In this document: positions 43,753 through 53,440 of the stretch, one piece after another
Layout: the number at the start of each line of letters is the position of its first letter
Position numbering within the stretch: position 1 is the stretch's first letter
NCBI GenBank assembly: GCA_949294195.1
Contig: CASFGK010000009.1
Location: 1-64,000 of the forward strand
From: an uncultured Bacteroidales bacterium
Lineage (GTDB): Bacteria > Bacteroidota > Bacteroidia > Bacteroidales > UBA932
Direction of reading: 5' to 3'
Length of the DNA stretch: 64,000 nt
Made by a program: the position numbers and the translations under genes
Notes under the pieces: generated by a model
The model's input: only the letters and a program-made list of their open reading frames with translations
The model's database searches: none
Told to the model about the DNA's origin: nothing

Positions 43753-44640
43753 ATGGATATAATGAAAAGAGTAGCGATCCAAGGCTTTGCAGGATGTTTT
43801 CATGAACAGGCCGCAAGACTGTTCTACGGCAGGGAAGAAGCCTGGGGTCATGCCGGCTTCCGGCAGGACGGAAATCCTGTGAAGCTGGAGATCGTGGAAT
43901 GCAGCACTTTTGACGGTCTGTATGAATCTTTGTCCGGCGGAAAGGCGGACGCAGCTGTAATGGCAATAGAGAATACCGTCTCCGGCGGACTGCTGCCGAA
44001 TTTCGAACTCCTTCGCAAGCATGATGTAAAGATAAAGGGAGAAGTCTTTCTGCGCATCTGCCAGAATCTCATGGTCATGCCGGGGCAGAAAATAGAGGAT
44101 ATACATGAGGTGAGAACACACTATATGGCTATCAATCAGACCAGACAGTTCTTTTCCGCATATCCGCATATCCGGCTGGTGGAGTCCGATGATACAGCCA
44201 AGAGTGCCGCGGATATCGCCACCGGTAAAATATACGGGGTGGGAGCAGTCGCCTCTTCTCTTGCGGCCGAACTCTACGGCCTGGAAATAATAGCCCCCGG
44301 CATCGAGACCTACAAGCAGAATTTCACAAGGTTCCTTATTATGGATGACAAGGTGGACGTTCCCGAAGAGCGTATTGACAAAGTCTCCCTGTGCTTCACC
44401 CTTCCTCACAAGGCAGGTTCTCTGGCACAGGTCCTCACCATCCTTTCTTTCTATGATATGAACCTGACCAGAATCCAGTCTCTGCCGATCCCTGGCAGGG
44501 AATGGCAGTATTTCTTCTATGTGGATATCAAATTCGATTCATATAAACGTTATACACAGGCTCTTTCAGCTGTACGACCGTTGATGGAGGACCTGAAGGT
44601 CCTGGGAGAATACAGAAGTTTCAAACCGAAGGAATCATGA
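43753..44640 (+). CDS. pheA: Prephenate dehydratase
   Basis: This enzyme converts prephenate to phenylpyruvate, the committed step to phenylalanine. The 295-residue protein has the catalytic domain (VAIQGFAGCFHEQAARLFYG and IENTVSGGLLPNFELLRKHDV) and a C-terminal ACT domain that would bind Phe (VSLCFTLPHKAGSLAQVLTILSFYDMNLTRIQSLP). It has no fused chorismate mutase, which is supplied by the last gene of the operon. Its TGA overlaps the next ATG. The upstream attenuator makes amino acid control likely. Confidence 0.95.
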   Translation: MDIMKRVAIQGFAGCFHEQAARLFYGREEAWGHAGFRQDGNPVKLEIVECSTFDGLYESLSGGKADAAVMAIENTVSGGLLPNFELLRKHDVKIKGEVFLRICQNLMVMPGQKIEDIHEVRTHYMAINQTRQFFSAYPHIRLVESDDTAKSAADIATGKIYGVGAVASSLAAELYGLEIIAPGIETYKQNFTRFLIMDDKVDVPEERIDKVSLCFTLPHKAGSLAQVLTILSFYDMNLTRIQSLPIPGREWQYFFYVDIKFDSYKRYTQALSAVRPLMEDLKVLGEYRSFKPKES

Positions 44641-45872
44641 TAATAAGACCAGCACGCAGGACGGAAAACATAAACGAGTATTATTTTTCTGCCAAACTTA
44701 AGGAAATAGACAGACTCAATGCAGTCAGGTCAGAGGAAGGGAAGGACAGGATCATCAATTTGGGGATAGGTGCTCCTGACGGGATGCCTCCGGTACAGGC
44801 CATTGAGGCACTTGTGGAGTCAGCCCGCCAGCCCGGAAACCATGCATATCAGAGCTATACCGGTATTCCGGAACTCAGGCAGGCTTTTGCAGAATGGTAC
44901 AGGCGGTACTATGGTGTAGAGCTTGATCCGGCTGCTGAAATCCAGCCGTTGGTCGGGTCCAAGGAAGGGATTCTGCTGCTTTCCCTTGCATTCCTGAATG
45001 AAGGGGACAAAGTGCTTGTCCCGGATCCCGGGTATCCTACCTATTTGTCCGCTACGGCTCTGGTGCAGGCGGAACCTGTGAAATATGATCTGGTAGAGGA
45101 AAACGGCTGGCAGCCTGACTTTGATGCGCTCGAAAAGACTGACCTTACAGGCGTCAGGATGATGTGGACCAACTATCCCAACATGCCTACCGGAGCGCCT
45201 GCGACAGAGGAACTTTACAGAAAACTTGCAGACTTCGGACGCAGACACGGGATAATGATATGCAACGACAATCCGTACAGTTTCATACTGAACGACCGTC
45301 CTTTGTCTATCCTCGGTGTCCCGGGAGCCAAGGAATGTTGTGTGGAACTGAATTCCCTGAGCAAGGCCCACAATATGTCCGGATGGAGAATAGGAATGGC
45401 GGCGGCTTCCGGAGAAGTCATATCGCAGCTGCTCAAAGTCAAGAGCCAGATGGATTCCGGAATGTTCAGGCCGTTGCAGCTGGCCGCTGTACAGGCTCTT
45501 TCCCAGAGACCGGAATGGTTTGAGTCCCTTAATGCCGAATACAGGAAAAGGAAAGTCCTGGCCGGGAAGATATTCGATATGATAGGAGCTGAATATGATC
45601 CCGGCAGTATGGGAATGTTCCTCTGGGGGAAAGTCGGCAGTGACAATCCTCTGGCAACGGAAGGTCCTGACGGCAGTCCTCTTGGGGCCGGAGAGGATCT
45701 CCGCTCACCAGGTGAGAAAGTATCGGACAGGATTCTCTATGGGGCAGGAGTATTCATTACACCCGGTTTCATATTCGGGAAGAACGGTCGCGACCATATC
45801 CGCATTTCGTTGTGTGCCGGTCCGGAAATCCTGGAAAATGCGGCGGAGAAAATCAGAGAGCTGATGGGATGA
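44637..45872 (+). CDS. Aminotransferase class I/II in the aromatic operon
   Basis: A PLP-dependent fold-type I aminotransferase of 411 residues, probably for phenylpyruvate/4-hydroxyphenylpyruvate or prephenate. The PLP lysine is in NSLSKAHNMSGWRIGMAA. It resembles the LL-diaminopimelate/aspartate aminotransferase branch (LGIGAPDGMPPVQAI, DPGYPTYLSATAL, NYPNMPTGAPAT). Context suggests the last step of Phe and Tyr synthesis. The start overlaps the pheA stop by four bases. Confidence 0.92.
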   Translation: MIIRPARRTENINEYYFSAKLKEIDRLNAVRSEEGKDRIINLGIGAPDGMPPVQAIEALVESARQPGNHAYQSYTGIPELRQAFAEWYRRYYGVELDPAAEIQPLVGSKEGILLLSLAFLNEGDKVLVPDPGYPTYLSATALVQAEPVKYDLVEENGWQPDFDALEKTDLTGVRMMWTNYPNMPTGAPATEELYRKLADFGRRHGIMICNDNPYSFILNDRPLSILGVPGAKECCVELNSLSKAHNMSGWRIGMAAASGEVISQLLKVKSQMDSGMFRPLQLAAVQALSQRPEWFESLNAEYRKRKVLAGKIFDMIGAEYDPGSMGMFLWGKVGSDNPLATEGPDGSPLGAGEDLRSPGEKVSDRILYGAGVFITPGFIFGKNGRDHIRISLCAGPEILENAAEKIRELMG

Positions 45873-45930
45873 CGGGAACTTCCGGGTGTCAACTGCCGCC
45901 CGGAGCCTGAATCCGCATATTGGAAAATAT

Positions 45931-46821
45931 ATGGAAAGACAGTATATAATGACAGTCATTGGCCTTGGCCTTATAGGAGGATCAATGGCAGTAGACCTGA
46001 AGCGGCGCGGCTTCGCATCTCAGGTGCTTGGAGTGGAAGCAGACCCGGTCAATGCAGCCGCAGCGGAGAAAATAGGTCTTGTAGATGAAGTGCTCCCTTT
46101 CGCAGAAGGTGTATGCAGGGGGGAAATTATAGTCCTGGCTGTACCGGTGGGAGAAGCTGTCCGTATGCTTCCGGAGATTCTGGACATGTTCGGCGGAAAG
46201 GGATCCGGGACGGAGGAAGCAAGGGAAAATCCGGGGAAGATCGTTATAGACGTATGTTCCACAAAATCCTCGTTGGTCAGGGCTGCGGAAGGACATCCGA
46301 TGCGCGGACGCTACGTTTCCACCCACCCGATGGCAGGAACCGAATATTCAGGTCCGTGGGCAGCCATGTCCGGAATGTTCGACGGGAAAGCCTGTGTGAT
46401 ATGTGACAGCGCAAAATCCGGACAGGATGCACTTGACGTCATAGAAAAAATGTATGATGTGCTGAATATGAGGACTATACGTATGGATGCCTCCAACCAT
46501 GACATGCATGCGGCATATGTATCCCATATTTCCCATGTGACATCTTTTGCCCTGGCCCTTACAGTGCTTAAGCAGGAACGCAGCGACAGGCATATTTTCG
46601 ATCTTGCCTCAGGAGGGTTCTCTTCTACGGTCAGGCTTGCAAAAAGCAATGCTGACATGTGGGTCCCGATCCTTACCCAGAACAGGGACAATGTCCTGGA
46701 TGTCATCGATACCTATATGGAGGAAATGACTGCATTCAGGGATGCGATAGCCACAGAGGACGGAGCCAGGATACGGGAGCTTATCGGGGAGGCGAACAGA
46801 ATCCGCAGGATCATCAAATAG
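45931..46821 (+). CDS. tyrA: Prephenate dehydrogenase
   Basis: TyrA-type enzyme that oxidises prephenate to 4-hydroxyphenylpyruvate for tyrosine. The 296-residue protein starts MERQYIMTVIGLGLIGGSMAVDLKRRGF, a Rossmann NAD(P)-binding motif GLGLIGG, and has the catalytic STHPMAGTEYSGPWAAM and the substrate-binding block HDMHAAYVSHISHVTSFALAL. A GTG at 45886 would add 15 residues lacking conservation. Regulatory ACT domain is absent. Confidence 0.94.
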   Translation: MERQYIMTVIGLGLIGGSMAVDLKRRGFASQVLGVEADPVNAAAAEKIGLVDEVLPFAEGVCRGEIIVLAVPVGEAVRMLPEILDMFGGKGSGTEEARENPGKIVIDVCSTKSSLVRAAEGHPMRGRYVSTHPMAGTEYSGPWAAMSGMFDGKACVICDSAKSGQDALDVIEKMYDVLNMRTIRMDASNHDMHAAYVSHISHVTSFALALTVLKQERSDRHIFDLASGGFSSTVRLAKSNADMWVPILTQNRDNVLDVIDTYMEEMTAFRDAIATEDGARIRELIGEANRIRRIIK

Positions 46822-46887
46822 AAACGGCAGTCACCCCGGCCGCAGTTGAAGAAGAAAAGGAAAAACAAATCAAAAACAATAGTAATT

Positions 46888-47994
46888 ATGGAAAGGAAAT
46901 TGGAAATCGTACCTCTTTCTCAGTGGAATCTTTTCCCTGAGGGGCAGCCCAGGGTGATAGCCGGACCTTGCAGCGCAGAGTCTGAAATCCAGGTGATGGA
47001 GACGGCCAGAAGAATCAAATCGCTGGGTGTAGACGTATTCCGGGCAGGTATCTGGAAGCCGAGAACCCATCCGGGAACATTTGAAGGAGTCGGCACTCCA
47101 GGCCTGAAGTGGATGCAGAGGGTCAAGAATGAACTTGGCATGAAGATATGTACCGAAGTGGCCAGCGAGCGCCATGTATTCGACTGCATGAAATACGGAG
47201 TGGATATGGTCTGGCTGGGAGCCAGGACTACAGCCAATCCGTTTCTGGTTCAGGAGATTGCAGAGGCTCTCAGGGATGTGGACATTCCGGTGCTTGTAAA
47301 GAATCCGGTAAGTCCTGACCTGGATCTGTGGATAGGGGCCCTCGAGAGGCTCAATCAGGTCGGGGTGAAGAAAATAGGTGTCATTCACAGGGGATTCTCC
47401 ACATTCGAGAAAATCCAGTACAGGAATTCTCCGGAATGGCAGATTGCGATTGAGCTGAGAAGCCGCTATCCGCAGCTTCCGTTCTTCTGTGATCCGAGCC
47501 ACATGGCCGGCAGCACGAAGTATATCGAAGAGATTTCACAGAGATCTCTCGATCTCGGTCTGGACGGTCTGATGATAGAGACACACTGTGACCCGACATG
47601 TGCATTGAGCGATGCGAAACAGCAGCTTACGCCCGAACAGCTGGGAGACATGCTCGGACGTCTGGTGGTCAGGAACCAGGATTCGGACAATGTCGAATAT
47701 AAGGAAAACATAGACCAGCTGCGCGCAAAGATAGACGTCATCGACGACAGCATCCTGTATACTTTGGGCTCAAGGATGAGAATCAGCCATCAGATCGGCG
47801 AATACAAGAAAAAGAACAATATCGCTATTCTCCAGACATCCCGTTGGGATTCGGTACTGGAAAGGGTGATAGCAAAAGGGGCGGAGTACGGACTGTCGGA
47901 AAAATTCGTCTCGACTCTTTTCAATGCTATCCATGATGCTTCAGTCCGGGAACAGAATTCTATCCTTGAAGGAAATCGCGGAGAAGACAAGTAA
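46888..47994 (+). CDS. Fused DAHP synthase - chorismate mutase
   Basis: This enzyme joins the first step of the shikimate pathway (DAHP synthase) and the branch point (chorismate mutase). The N-terminal domain (about 1-260) is the KDO8P-synthase-like type, with RVIAGPCSAESEIQVMETARRIKSLGVDVFRAGIWKPRTHPG and DPSHMAGS. The C-terminal AroQ domain (about 275-360) starts YKENIDQLRAKIDVIDDSILYTLGSRMRISHQIGEYKKKN. The mutase domain may also give inhibition of DAHP synthase. ATG 46888 avoids a 14-residue lysine-rich TTG extension. It overlaps the convergent lpxK by 35 bases. Confidence 0.94.
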   Translation: MERKLEIVPLSQWNLFPEGQPRVIAGPCSAESEIQVMETARRIKSLGVDVFRAGIWKPRTHPGTFEGVGTPGLKWMQRVKNELGMKICTEVASERHVFDCMKYGVDMVWLGARTTANPFLVQEIAEALRDVDIPVLVKNPVSPDLDLWIGALERLNQVGVKKIGVIHRGFSTFEKIQYRNSPEWQIAIELRSRYPQLPFFCDPSHMAGSTKYIEEISQRSLDLGLDGLMIETHCDPTCALSDAKQQLTPEQLGDMLGRLVVRNQDSDNVEYKENIDQLRAKIDVIDDSILYTLGSRMRISHQIGEYKKKNNIAILQTSRWDSVLERVIAKGAEYGLSEKFVSTLFNAIHDASVREQNSILEGNRGEDK

Positions 47995-49099
47995 AGCGAT
48001 GCTTCTCTTCCCCGGAAAGGAAATCTACGGTGATAGGTATCCGGAACATTCTCTGTCTGAGTGTTCCGGATATGTTTTTGCATTCCATAAGTCTCTGGCT
48101 GTCCTTTTCGGTGGTGACTATTACGGCAGTAGGGTGAGCCTTCACCGCCTTTCCGATGCATCTTATGTCTGACTGTGTAAAGGCATGGTGGTCAGGGAAC
48201 GAGAGCTTTTCCGAAATTTTATAAGAATCGCTCAAATACATCATCATAGGTTTGTCGTTGGCAATGCCTGTGAGCATTATTGCCTGTTTGGAATATGTGT
48301 ATCTGGGTTCCCCGTCCTGGAATACGGCCTCGGGAGCACAGTATCGGATCCGGGTGAAGAAAATATGGATTTTCCGTCCTTTCCTGTCTGTGGCAGTGCA
48401 TGTACGGGGATCGAATCCCTTGAGATGCAGTTCTGAAGCGACATATTCCGCCTTGTCCTTGTCTTCAAGATATGCCGGGGATTTGGTCACGATGATGATG
48501 TCTGCTTCGAGCATCCGTTCCGGGAGATCCCTGAGTCGCCCTGCAGGTATGAGGCTGTCTTTGAATACAGGTCTGCCGTAGTCCGCCAGCACTATGGAGA
48601 CTGTCGGATTCAGTGCCCGGTACTGGAAAGCGTCATCCAGGATAATGAGGTCTTGAGGTTCAATGCTCTTGTCAATACACTTCCTGGCCTTTTTCGAAGT
48701 CTGGAGCTTATCGGGGTGTACCAGAAAGTCACATCCGCGGATACGGTTGCTGTCTACTGCCACTGTGGTATGAGGAAACTTCCGTCTGATCTGGAGCGGT
48801 TCGTCCCCGTAGGCGCTTGCCGGACCTTCCGGGCTGACCTGCTGGAAGCCTTTTGTCTTTCTTTTGTAGCCTCTGGAAAGGACAGCTACCTTCCTGTCTT
48901 TCCAGTACGGGTCGGAAGCAAGCAGGCGGAGCAGCATTTCCGTATGCGGAGTCTTTCCTGTCCCGCCTACGGTCACATTCCCGACTGAAATGGTCGGGAC
49001 TTCGGCCGGTCTGCTCTTCCGGATGCCTTTGTCATATAGGAAATGTCTGAATTTCAGCGCCAGGTAATATGGCGACAAAAGAATGCGGTCTATCATCAT
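47960..49099 (-). CDS. lpxK: Tetraacyldisaccharide 4'-kinase (lipid A synthesis)
   Basis: LpxK phosphorylates the 4' position of the lipid A disaccharide precursor at the inner membrane. It has 379 residues. An N-terminal membrane-associated helix comes first, then the P-loop in VPTISVGNVTVGGTGKTPHTEMLLRLL, and conserved LSRGYKRKTKGFQQV, GDEPLQI, DDAFQYRAL. The C-terminal region TTEKDSQRLMECKNI is typical. Its 3' end overlaps the DAHP synthase gene by 35 bases in convergent orientation. Confidence 0.95.
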   Translation of the reverse strand: MMIDRILLSPYYLALKFRHFLYDKGIRKSRPAEVPTISVGNVTVGGTGKTPHTEMLLRLLASDPYWKDRKVAVLSRGYKRKTKGFQQVSPEGPASAYGDEPLQIRRKFPHTTVAVDSNRIRGCDFLVHPDKLQTSKKARKCIDKSIEPQDLIILDDAFQYRALNPTVSIVLADYGRPVFKDSLIPAGRLRDLPERMLEADIIIVTKSPAYLEDKDKAEYVASELHLKGFDPRTCTATDRKGRKIHIFFTRIRYCAPEAVFQDGEPRYTYSKQAIMLTGIANDKPMMMYLSDSYKISEKLSFPDHHAFTQSDIRCIGKAVKAHPTAVIVTTEKDSQRLMECKNISGTLRQRMFRIPITVDFLSGEEKHRFTCLLRDFLQG

Positions 49100-49169
49100 A
49101 CAGGATTTTGTAAGGTCAGATTGTAGTCAAATTCGGGACAGTGTTACGGTTCTGCGATTCCGTACGGAC

Positions 49170-50201
49170 TTATCCGTAGACGGAAGCCGCTGCCGGGGGA
49201 TCGGCGTCTCCCCAGCGCTCCGAAATATAGTCGAGAGTGGCAAACAGCTCCTGTGGGTCGTTGATGGTGACGAGTTTCAGTCTGGTCTCCTTGAAGTCGG
49301 GAAGACCCTTGAAGTAGCAGGAAAGATGGCGGCGCATCTCCAGAATGCCTACGCGGTCTCCCTTGAATTCCAGTGACTTGGCCAGATGCCGCTTGGCCAG
49401 TTCCACTCTGTCGCGCACGCTCATCTGCGGAAGAGGCTCCCCGGTCTGCAGATAGTGCTTTATCTCACGGAATATCCACGGATGTCCGTAGGTCGCCCGG
49501 CCGATCATTATTCCGTCTACTCCGTAGCGGTCAAAAGCTTCTGCCGCTTTCTGCGGGGAATTTATGTCTCCGTTGCCGATTATCGGGATGTGCATGCGAG
49601 GATTCTCTTTTACTTTCCCTATGAGTGTCCAGTCGGCTTCTCCGGTGTACATCTGGCATCGTGTCCTGCCGTGGATGGTAAGAGCCTGGATTCCGACATC
49701 CTGGAGCCGCTCTGCCAGTTCCACTATGATTTTCGAGTTCTCGTCCCAGCCCAGGCGGGTCTTGACTGTGACCGGAAGTTTCACGGCATTGACCACCAGC
49801 CGTGTGATTTCCACCATCTTGTCCGGCTCTCTCATCATTCCGGAGCCTGCTCCGCGACGGGCTATCTTGTTTACCGGGCATCCGAAATTTATATCCACAA
49901 GGTCAGCGCCGTGCCCGCCGGCTGTCTCCGCAGCGTTCTCGGCCATCCTGGCGGCATCGACCATCGCCTCGGGGATATTCCCGTATATCTGTATTCCGAT
50001 CGGGGCCTCGTAATCGTAAGTGACGAGCTTGGCCAGTGACTTTTTCGCATCGCGTATAAGTCCGTCTGACGAGATGAATTCCGTGTACATCATATCTGCC
50101 CCGAACTCCTTGCATACGAAACGGAAGGATGCGTCTGTCACATCCTCCATGGGAGCCAGGAAAAGCGGCTTTTCTCCCAGATTTATGGTCCCGATTTTCA
50201 T
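49170..50201 (-). CDS. dusB: tRNA-dihydrouridine synthase (Dus family)
   Basis: This flavoenzyme reduces uridines in tRNA D-loops. From the ATG at 50201 the protein has 343 residues. It has the FMN TIM barrel (LFLAPMEDVTDASFRFVCKEFGAD), the catalytic cysteine in VDINFGCPVNKI, and IPIIGNGDINSP. The C-terminal helical domain starts at about 245. Its -7 element at 50206-50214 is only four bases upstream, so the mRNA would be leaderless. A GTG-type extension 31 codons upstream overlaps that promoter and is rejected. Confidence 0.94.
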   Translation of the reverse strand: MKIGTINLGEKPLFLAPMEDVTDASFRFVCKEFGADMMYTEFISSDGLIRDAKKSLAKLVTYDYEAPIGIQIYGNIPEAMVDAARMAENAAETAGGHGADLVDINFGCPVNKIARRGAGSGMMREPDKMVEITRLVVNAVKLPVTVKTRLGWDENSKIIVELAERLQDVGIQALTIHGRTRCQMYTGEADWTLIGKVKENPRMHIPIIGNGDINSPQKAAEAFDRYGVDGIMIGRATYGHPWIFREIKHYLQTGEPLPQMSVRDRVELAKRHLAKSLEFKGDRVGILEMRRHLSCYFKGLPDFKETRLKLVTINDPQELFATLDYISERWGDADPPAAASVYG

Positions 50202-50205
50202 GGGT

Positions 50206-50214
50206 GCAAAAATA
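50206..50214 (-). promoter_or_regulatory. -7 element touching the dusB start
   Basis: On the minus strand TATTTTTGC lies four bases before ATG 50201. Transcription would start on or next to the A of the start codon. Confidence 0.6.
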
Positions 50215-50261
50215 GCAACATTATTGATGAAAAAACATTTATCAGCAAAAGAATAATCCGT

Positions 50262-50270
50262 TATATTTGC
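50262..50270 (+). promoter_or_regulatory. -7 element for the GxGYxYP gene
   Basis: TATATTTGC matches TAnnTTTG(C) and is 84 bases before the ATG at 50355, leaving a leader of about 75 bases. Confidence 0.65.
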
Positions 50271-50354
50271 GTAGCCGGGCGCAATCCCCGCCACAATACC
50301 CGGATGTGAAACTGAATACCGGTTGGTTTCATTAATATATAAAACGGATTTGCA

Positions 50355-52403
50355 ATGAAAAACCTACTCCTTGAAATCTCCATGACGGCAGCAGTTTTCT
50401 GCCTTTCTGCCGCCGTTTCAGCCAGGGATATTCCGCATGGTACGGATATGGGTATGTATTGGCCTGAAGGCCAGGCTTTTCCTCATTTTTCAACTCCTGC
50501 CGACACGCTGTACGGACTTTCCATGGAGGAAGGCCGCCTTCCGGCAGAAGAGAGGGTCATGTTTTCTGCTCTTCAGGGTATTGTGAACAGGACAAGGCCC
50601 AGGATATTCCTTTTCGACCATGAGAGGGAAGGAAAATACAAATGGCCTGACATTATGGGGCTTGCAATCAGCGAGGTACCCGTAGACAAGAGATTCTCCC
50701 TGGTCTCGGGATATGCCGGAGAACTGAAAGGGGTGGTGCTGTACGACATGGAAAAAAGCGGGCATTATGCAAACCTGGCATCTTCCGTGGGCGGACTCCT
50801 GAATGCTTTGCCTGTCACGGAAAGGCTTTATGAAGAGATGGTGTCGCATGGTGCCGGTCTGCCCGTCGTTGCCGATTTTACGGATCTTCCGTATACGCGC
50901 CCTCAGGAAATATACGACTATCTTTTCGAAAATTACGGAAGTATGCTTTCGGACCGGCTGCTGGTCAGCCTGCGCCCCGGGCTGGCTTATGTCCGTGACC
51001 TTGCTGTAGCTTCCGGCGCGGCCGTAGTCTGGCTTGATCCCAGAAAGTGGCCTGAAAATACCGTCCTGCGCAAGTTTCTTTCAGCCATGACTCCGGGAGA
51101 AAGCATCATTACAGGATGGTATCCTGAAGAGAGGTCCGGAATAGGTCTTGCCACTGAGTACGGACTTTCGACAGTACCTTCGGATTTCTATGAGAACACC
51201 ACTGTCTATGCCGGTATGCCCCACGACATCCGGTATCCTGCGGTCCCGAAGATGCCGCGGCTTGAAAACAAGGTGTATCTTGCGATTTTCCTCAGTGACG
51301 GCGACAATGTCCAGTATTGCCAGCATGCCATGTCCGGGCTTTGGGACAAGGCAGGACGCGGGACAATGCCTATAAACTGGACTGTAAGTCCCGCACTTGC
51401 GGATCTGGGTCCGGGAATCCTCAACTACTATTACAGTACGGCGACTCCTTTCGATTTCTTTGCTTCAGGTCCTTCCGGCATGGGGTATTCCCTTATATAT
51501 GATGCGCACAACTATTTGTGGAATTCCGTTTCCGGAGAGGTTTTCCGCCCTTATGCGAAACTTACCCAAAAGTATTTGGAAAAGAGCGGTCTGCGTGTTA
51601 TAACGATATGGGACGAAGTGAGTAGGGAGCAGATGGAGGAATACGCCGTGAACTGCCGCTATCTGTATGGCCTCACGCAGCAGGACTGGGAACGCAGGCC
51701 GTACAAGGTGCCTGTATATGTAGCAGGCAGCCGTCTGGCGTTTATCCCGAACCTGCCTTGTTACGCAAGCGGTGTGGATGTAATATATTCTTTCTGGGAA
51801 GATGACATAAAGGCTTTTGACGGCAAGGCTCCGCTGTTCCTGACAGCTCAGGGTGAATCCTGGAAAATGGGTCCGGACAATGTCGCCGGACTGAAAGACC
51901 GGCTCGACAGTCTTTCCCGAGGAAATATAGTAATCTGCCGCGGAGACCATTTCTTCAATCTGTACAACCAGGCCAACGGGCTGCCGTTCAACCTCACACT
52001 TCTTCCTGATATGGAAATCATGGCAGACGATACTTCTGCCGACGCATGCACACTGGCTGACGGGTCCTGTTCCGAGGCCCGGATGTGGGTGGGCAGGAAC
52101 AGGACCGCAAGCGTGGTCCTGGATTTCAAAAGGAACTATCTGATAGAGAGATACGTTGTCAGGCATGCGGGTGCCGCAGGACAGCCTGCCATGCTGAATA
52201 CAGATGAGTTTACCGTTGAGGTGAGCAGAAACGGAAAGGACTGGACACAGGCCGGATGCGTGACAGGAAACAGTGACGACGTCACGGATGCCGATATCAT
52301 TCCGGTTACGGGCAGATATTTCAGGCTGACTGTAAAAAATCCCGGAAATGACGGAACAGTGCGGATCGCCGACCTGGAAGTATATGGCAGAGAGACAAAA
52401 TAA
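50355..52403 (+). CDS. GxGYxYP-domain secreted protein (putative glycoside hydrolase)
   Basis: A 682-residue exported protein with signal peptide (MKNLLLEISMTAAVFCLSAAVSA). The GxGYxYP_N and GxGYxYP domains follow: MFSALQGIVNRTRPRIFL, LAIFLSDGDNVQYCQHAM, GPSGMGYSLIYDAHNYLW. A C-terminal F5/8 type C (discoidin-like) carbohydrate-binding domain starts at about 575 (ASVVLDFKRNYLIERYVVRHAG). The family is called a putative glycoside hydrolase, but catalytic residues are not established to my knowledge. It is transcribed on its own and may act on host or dietary glycans in the periplasm or at the surface. Confidence 0.85.
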   Translation: MKNLLLEISMTAAVFCLSAAVSARDIPHGTDMGMYWPEGQAFPHFSTPADTLYGLSMEEGRLPAEERVMFSALQGIVNRTRPRIFLFDHEREGKYKWPDIMGLAISEVPVDKRFSLVSGYAGELKGVVLYDMEKSGHYANLASSVGGLLNALPVTERLYEEMVSHGAGLPVVADFTDLPYTRPQEIYDYLFENYGSMLSDRLLVSLRPGLAYVRDLAVASGAAVVWLDPRKWPENTVLRKFLSAMTPGESIITGWYPEERSGIGLATEYGLSTVPSDFYENTTVYAGMPHDIRYPAVPKMPRLENKVYLAIFLSDGDNVQYCQHAMSGLWDKAGRGTMPINWTVSPALADLGPGILNYYYSTATPFDFFASGPSGMGYSLIYDAHNYLWNSVSGEVFRPYAKLTQKYLEKSGLRVITIWDEVSREQMEEYAVNCRYLYGLTQQDWERRPYKVPVYVAGSRLAFIPNLPCYASGVDVIYSFWEDDIKAFDGKAPLFLTAQGESWKMGPDNVAGLKDRLDSLSRGNIVICRGDHFFNLYNQANGLPFNLTLLPDMEIMADDTSADACTLADGSCSEARMWVGRNRTASVVLDFKRNYLIERYVVRHAGAAGQPAMLNTDEFTVEVSRNGKDWTQAGCVTGNSDDVTDADIIPVTGRYFRLTVKNPGNDGTVRIADLEVYGRETK

Positions 52404-52406
52404 TTG

Positions 52407-52414
52407 TATCTTTG
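52407..52414 (+). promoter_or_regulatory. -7 element for pfkA
   Basis: TATCTTTG matches TAnnTTTG and lies 43 bases before the ATG at 52458, directly after the stop codon of the preceding gene. Confidence 0.6.
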
Positions 52415-52457
52415 AAAGGCGAATCTGTCAATATGAAATACTTTAAATTTATTTATA

Positions 52458-53435
52458 ATGGCTAGAAACATTTCAACTATCGGCGTGCTTACTTCCGGAG
52501 GCGATGCTCCGGGAATGAATGCCGCTATCAGAGCCGTGACGAGGGCCTCCATTTTCAACGGCTGGAAAGTCATGGGTATCTACAGAGGCTATGAAGGCCT
52601 GATCAATGATGAGATTGAAGAGTTGACCACACAGAGTGTCAGCAGTACAATCCAGAGAGGTGGTACGATTCTCAAAACAGCACGTTCCACGGATTTCCTT
52701 ACTCCGGAAGGCAGGCAGAGGGCATTTGAAAACATGCAGAAGCATGCGATTGACGCACTTATCGTAATAGGGGGAAACGGTTCTCTTGCCGGTGCGCAGG
52801 TACTTGCCCAGGAATATGACGTGCCTTGTATCGGAATCCCGGGTACAATCGACAACGACCTTTACGGGACCGACTCCACTATCGGATATGACACTGCGCT
52901 CAATACCATAATGGAGTGTGTCGACAAGATCAGGGATACGGCGACTTCGCACAACAGGATATTCTTTATCGAAGTGATGGGCCGCGATGCAGGTTTCCTT
53001 GCCCAGAACAGCGCCATAGCTGCCGGAGCAGAGGCTGCCATCATCCCTGAGGACAATACCGACATCGACCAGCTGGAGCAGTTCATCAGCCGTGGATTCC
53101 GTAAGAGCAAGAACAGCAGTATCGTCATAGTTGCCGAGAAGGACGGAGGTGCGATGCACTATGCCGAGCGTGTCCGCAAGGAGTATCCGCAGTATGACGT
53201 GCGCGTATCCATTCTCGGGCATCTCCAGAGGGGAGGGTCTCCAAGCGCATACGACCGAATCCTTGCAAGCCGGCTGGGAACAGCCAGCATCGAGGCTTTG
53301 AAAGAAGGCCAGCGCAACGTGATGGTCGGCATTTCAAATGACGAGATTGTCTATGTGCCGTTCAGCCGCGCCATCAAGAAGAACAAGCCTATCGACAAGG
53401 AACTCATAAATGTTCTGAACGTACTGTCGATCTGA
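52458..53435 (+). CDS. pfkA: 6-phosphofructokinase
   Basis: This glycolytic kinase phosphorylates fructose 6-phosphate with ATP. The 325-residue protein has [20 protein letters not shown] (ATP site), the catalytic [22 protein letters not shown] (proton-relay TIDND) and the substrate-binding [12 protein letters not shown] and [15 protein letters not shown]. The Gly residue after GGD (position 11 region) favours an ATP-type, not PPi-type, enzyme. It is monocistronic. Confidence 0.96.
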   Translation: MARNISTIGVLTSGGDAPGMNAAIRAVTRASIFNGWKVMGIYRGYEGLINDEIEELTTQSVSSTIQRGGTILKTARSTDFLTPEGRQRAFENMQKHAIDALIVIGGNGSLAGAQVLAQEYDVPCIGIPGTIDNDLYGTDSTIGYDTALNTIMECVDKIRDTATSHNRIFFIEVMGRDAGFLAQNSAIAAGAEAAIIPEDNTDIDQLEQFISRGFRKSKNSSIVIVAEKDGGAMHYAERVRKEYPQYDVRVSILGHLQRGGSPSAYDRILASRLGTASIEALKEGQRNVMVGISNDEIVYVPFSRAIKKNKPIDKELINVLNVLSI

Positions 53436-53440
53436 CGGCT

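Noticed and set aside
44550-44558. DnaA-box-like TTATACACA
   Set aside because: A single 9-mer match in the pheA coding sequence with no neighbours. Not evidence for an origin.
52684-52699. GTTCCACGG half-site resembling parS in pfkA
   Set aside because: Only the left half matches. The right half GTGGAAC is absent.
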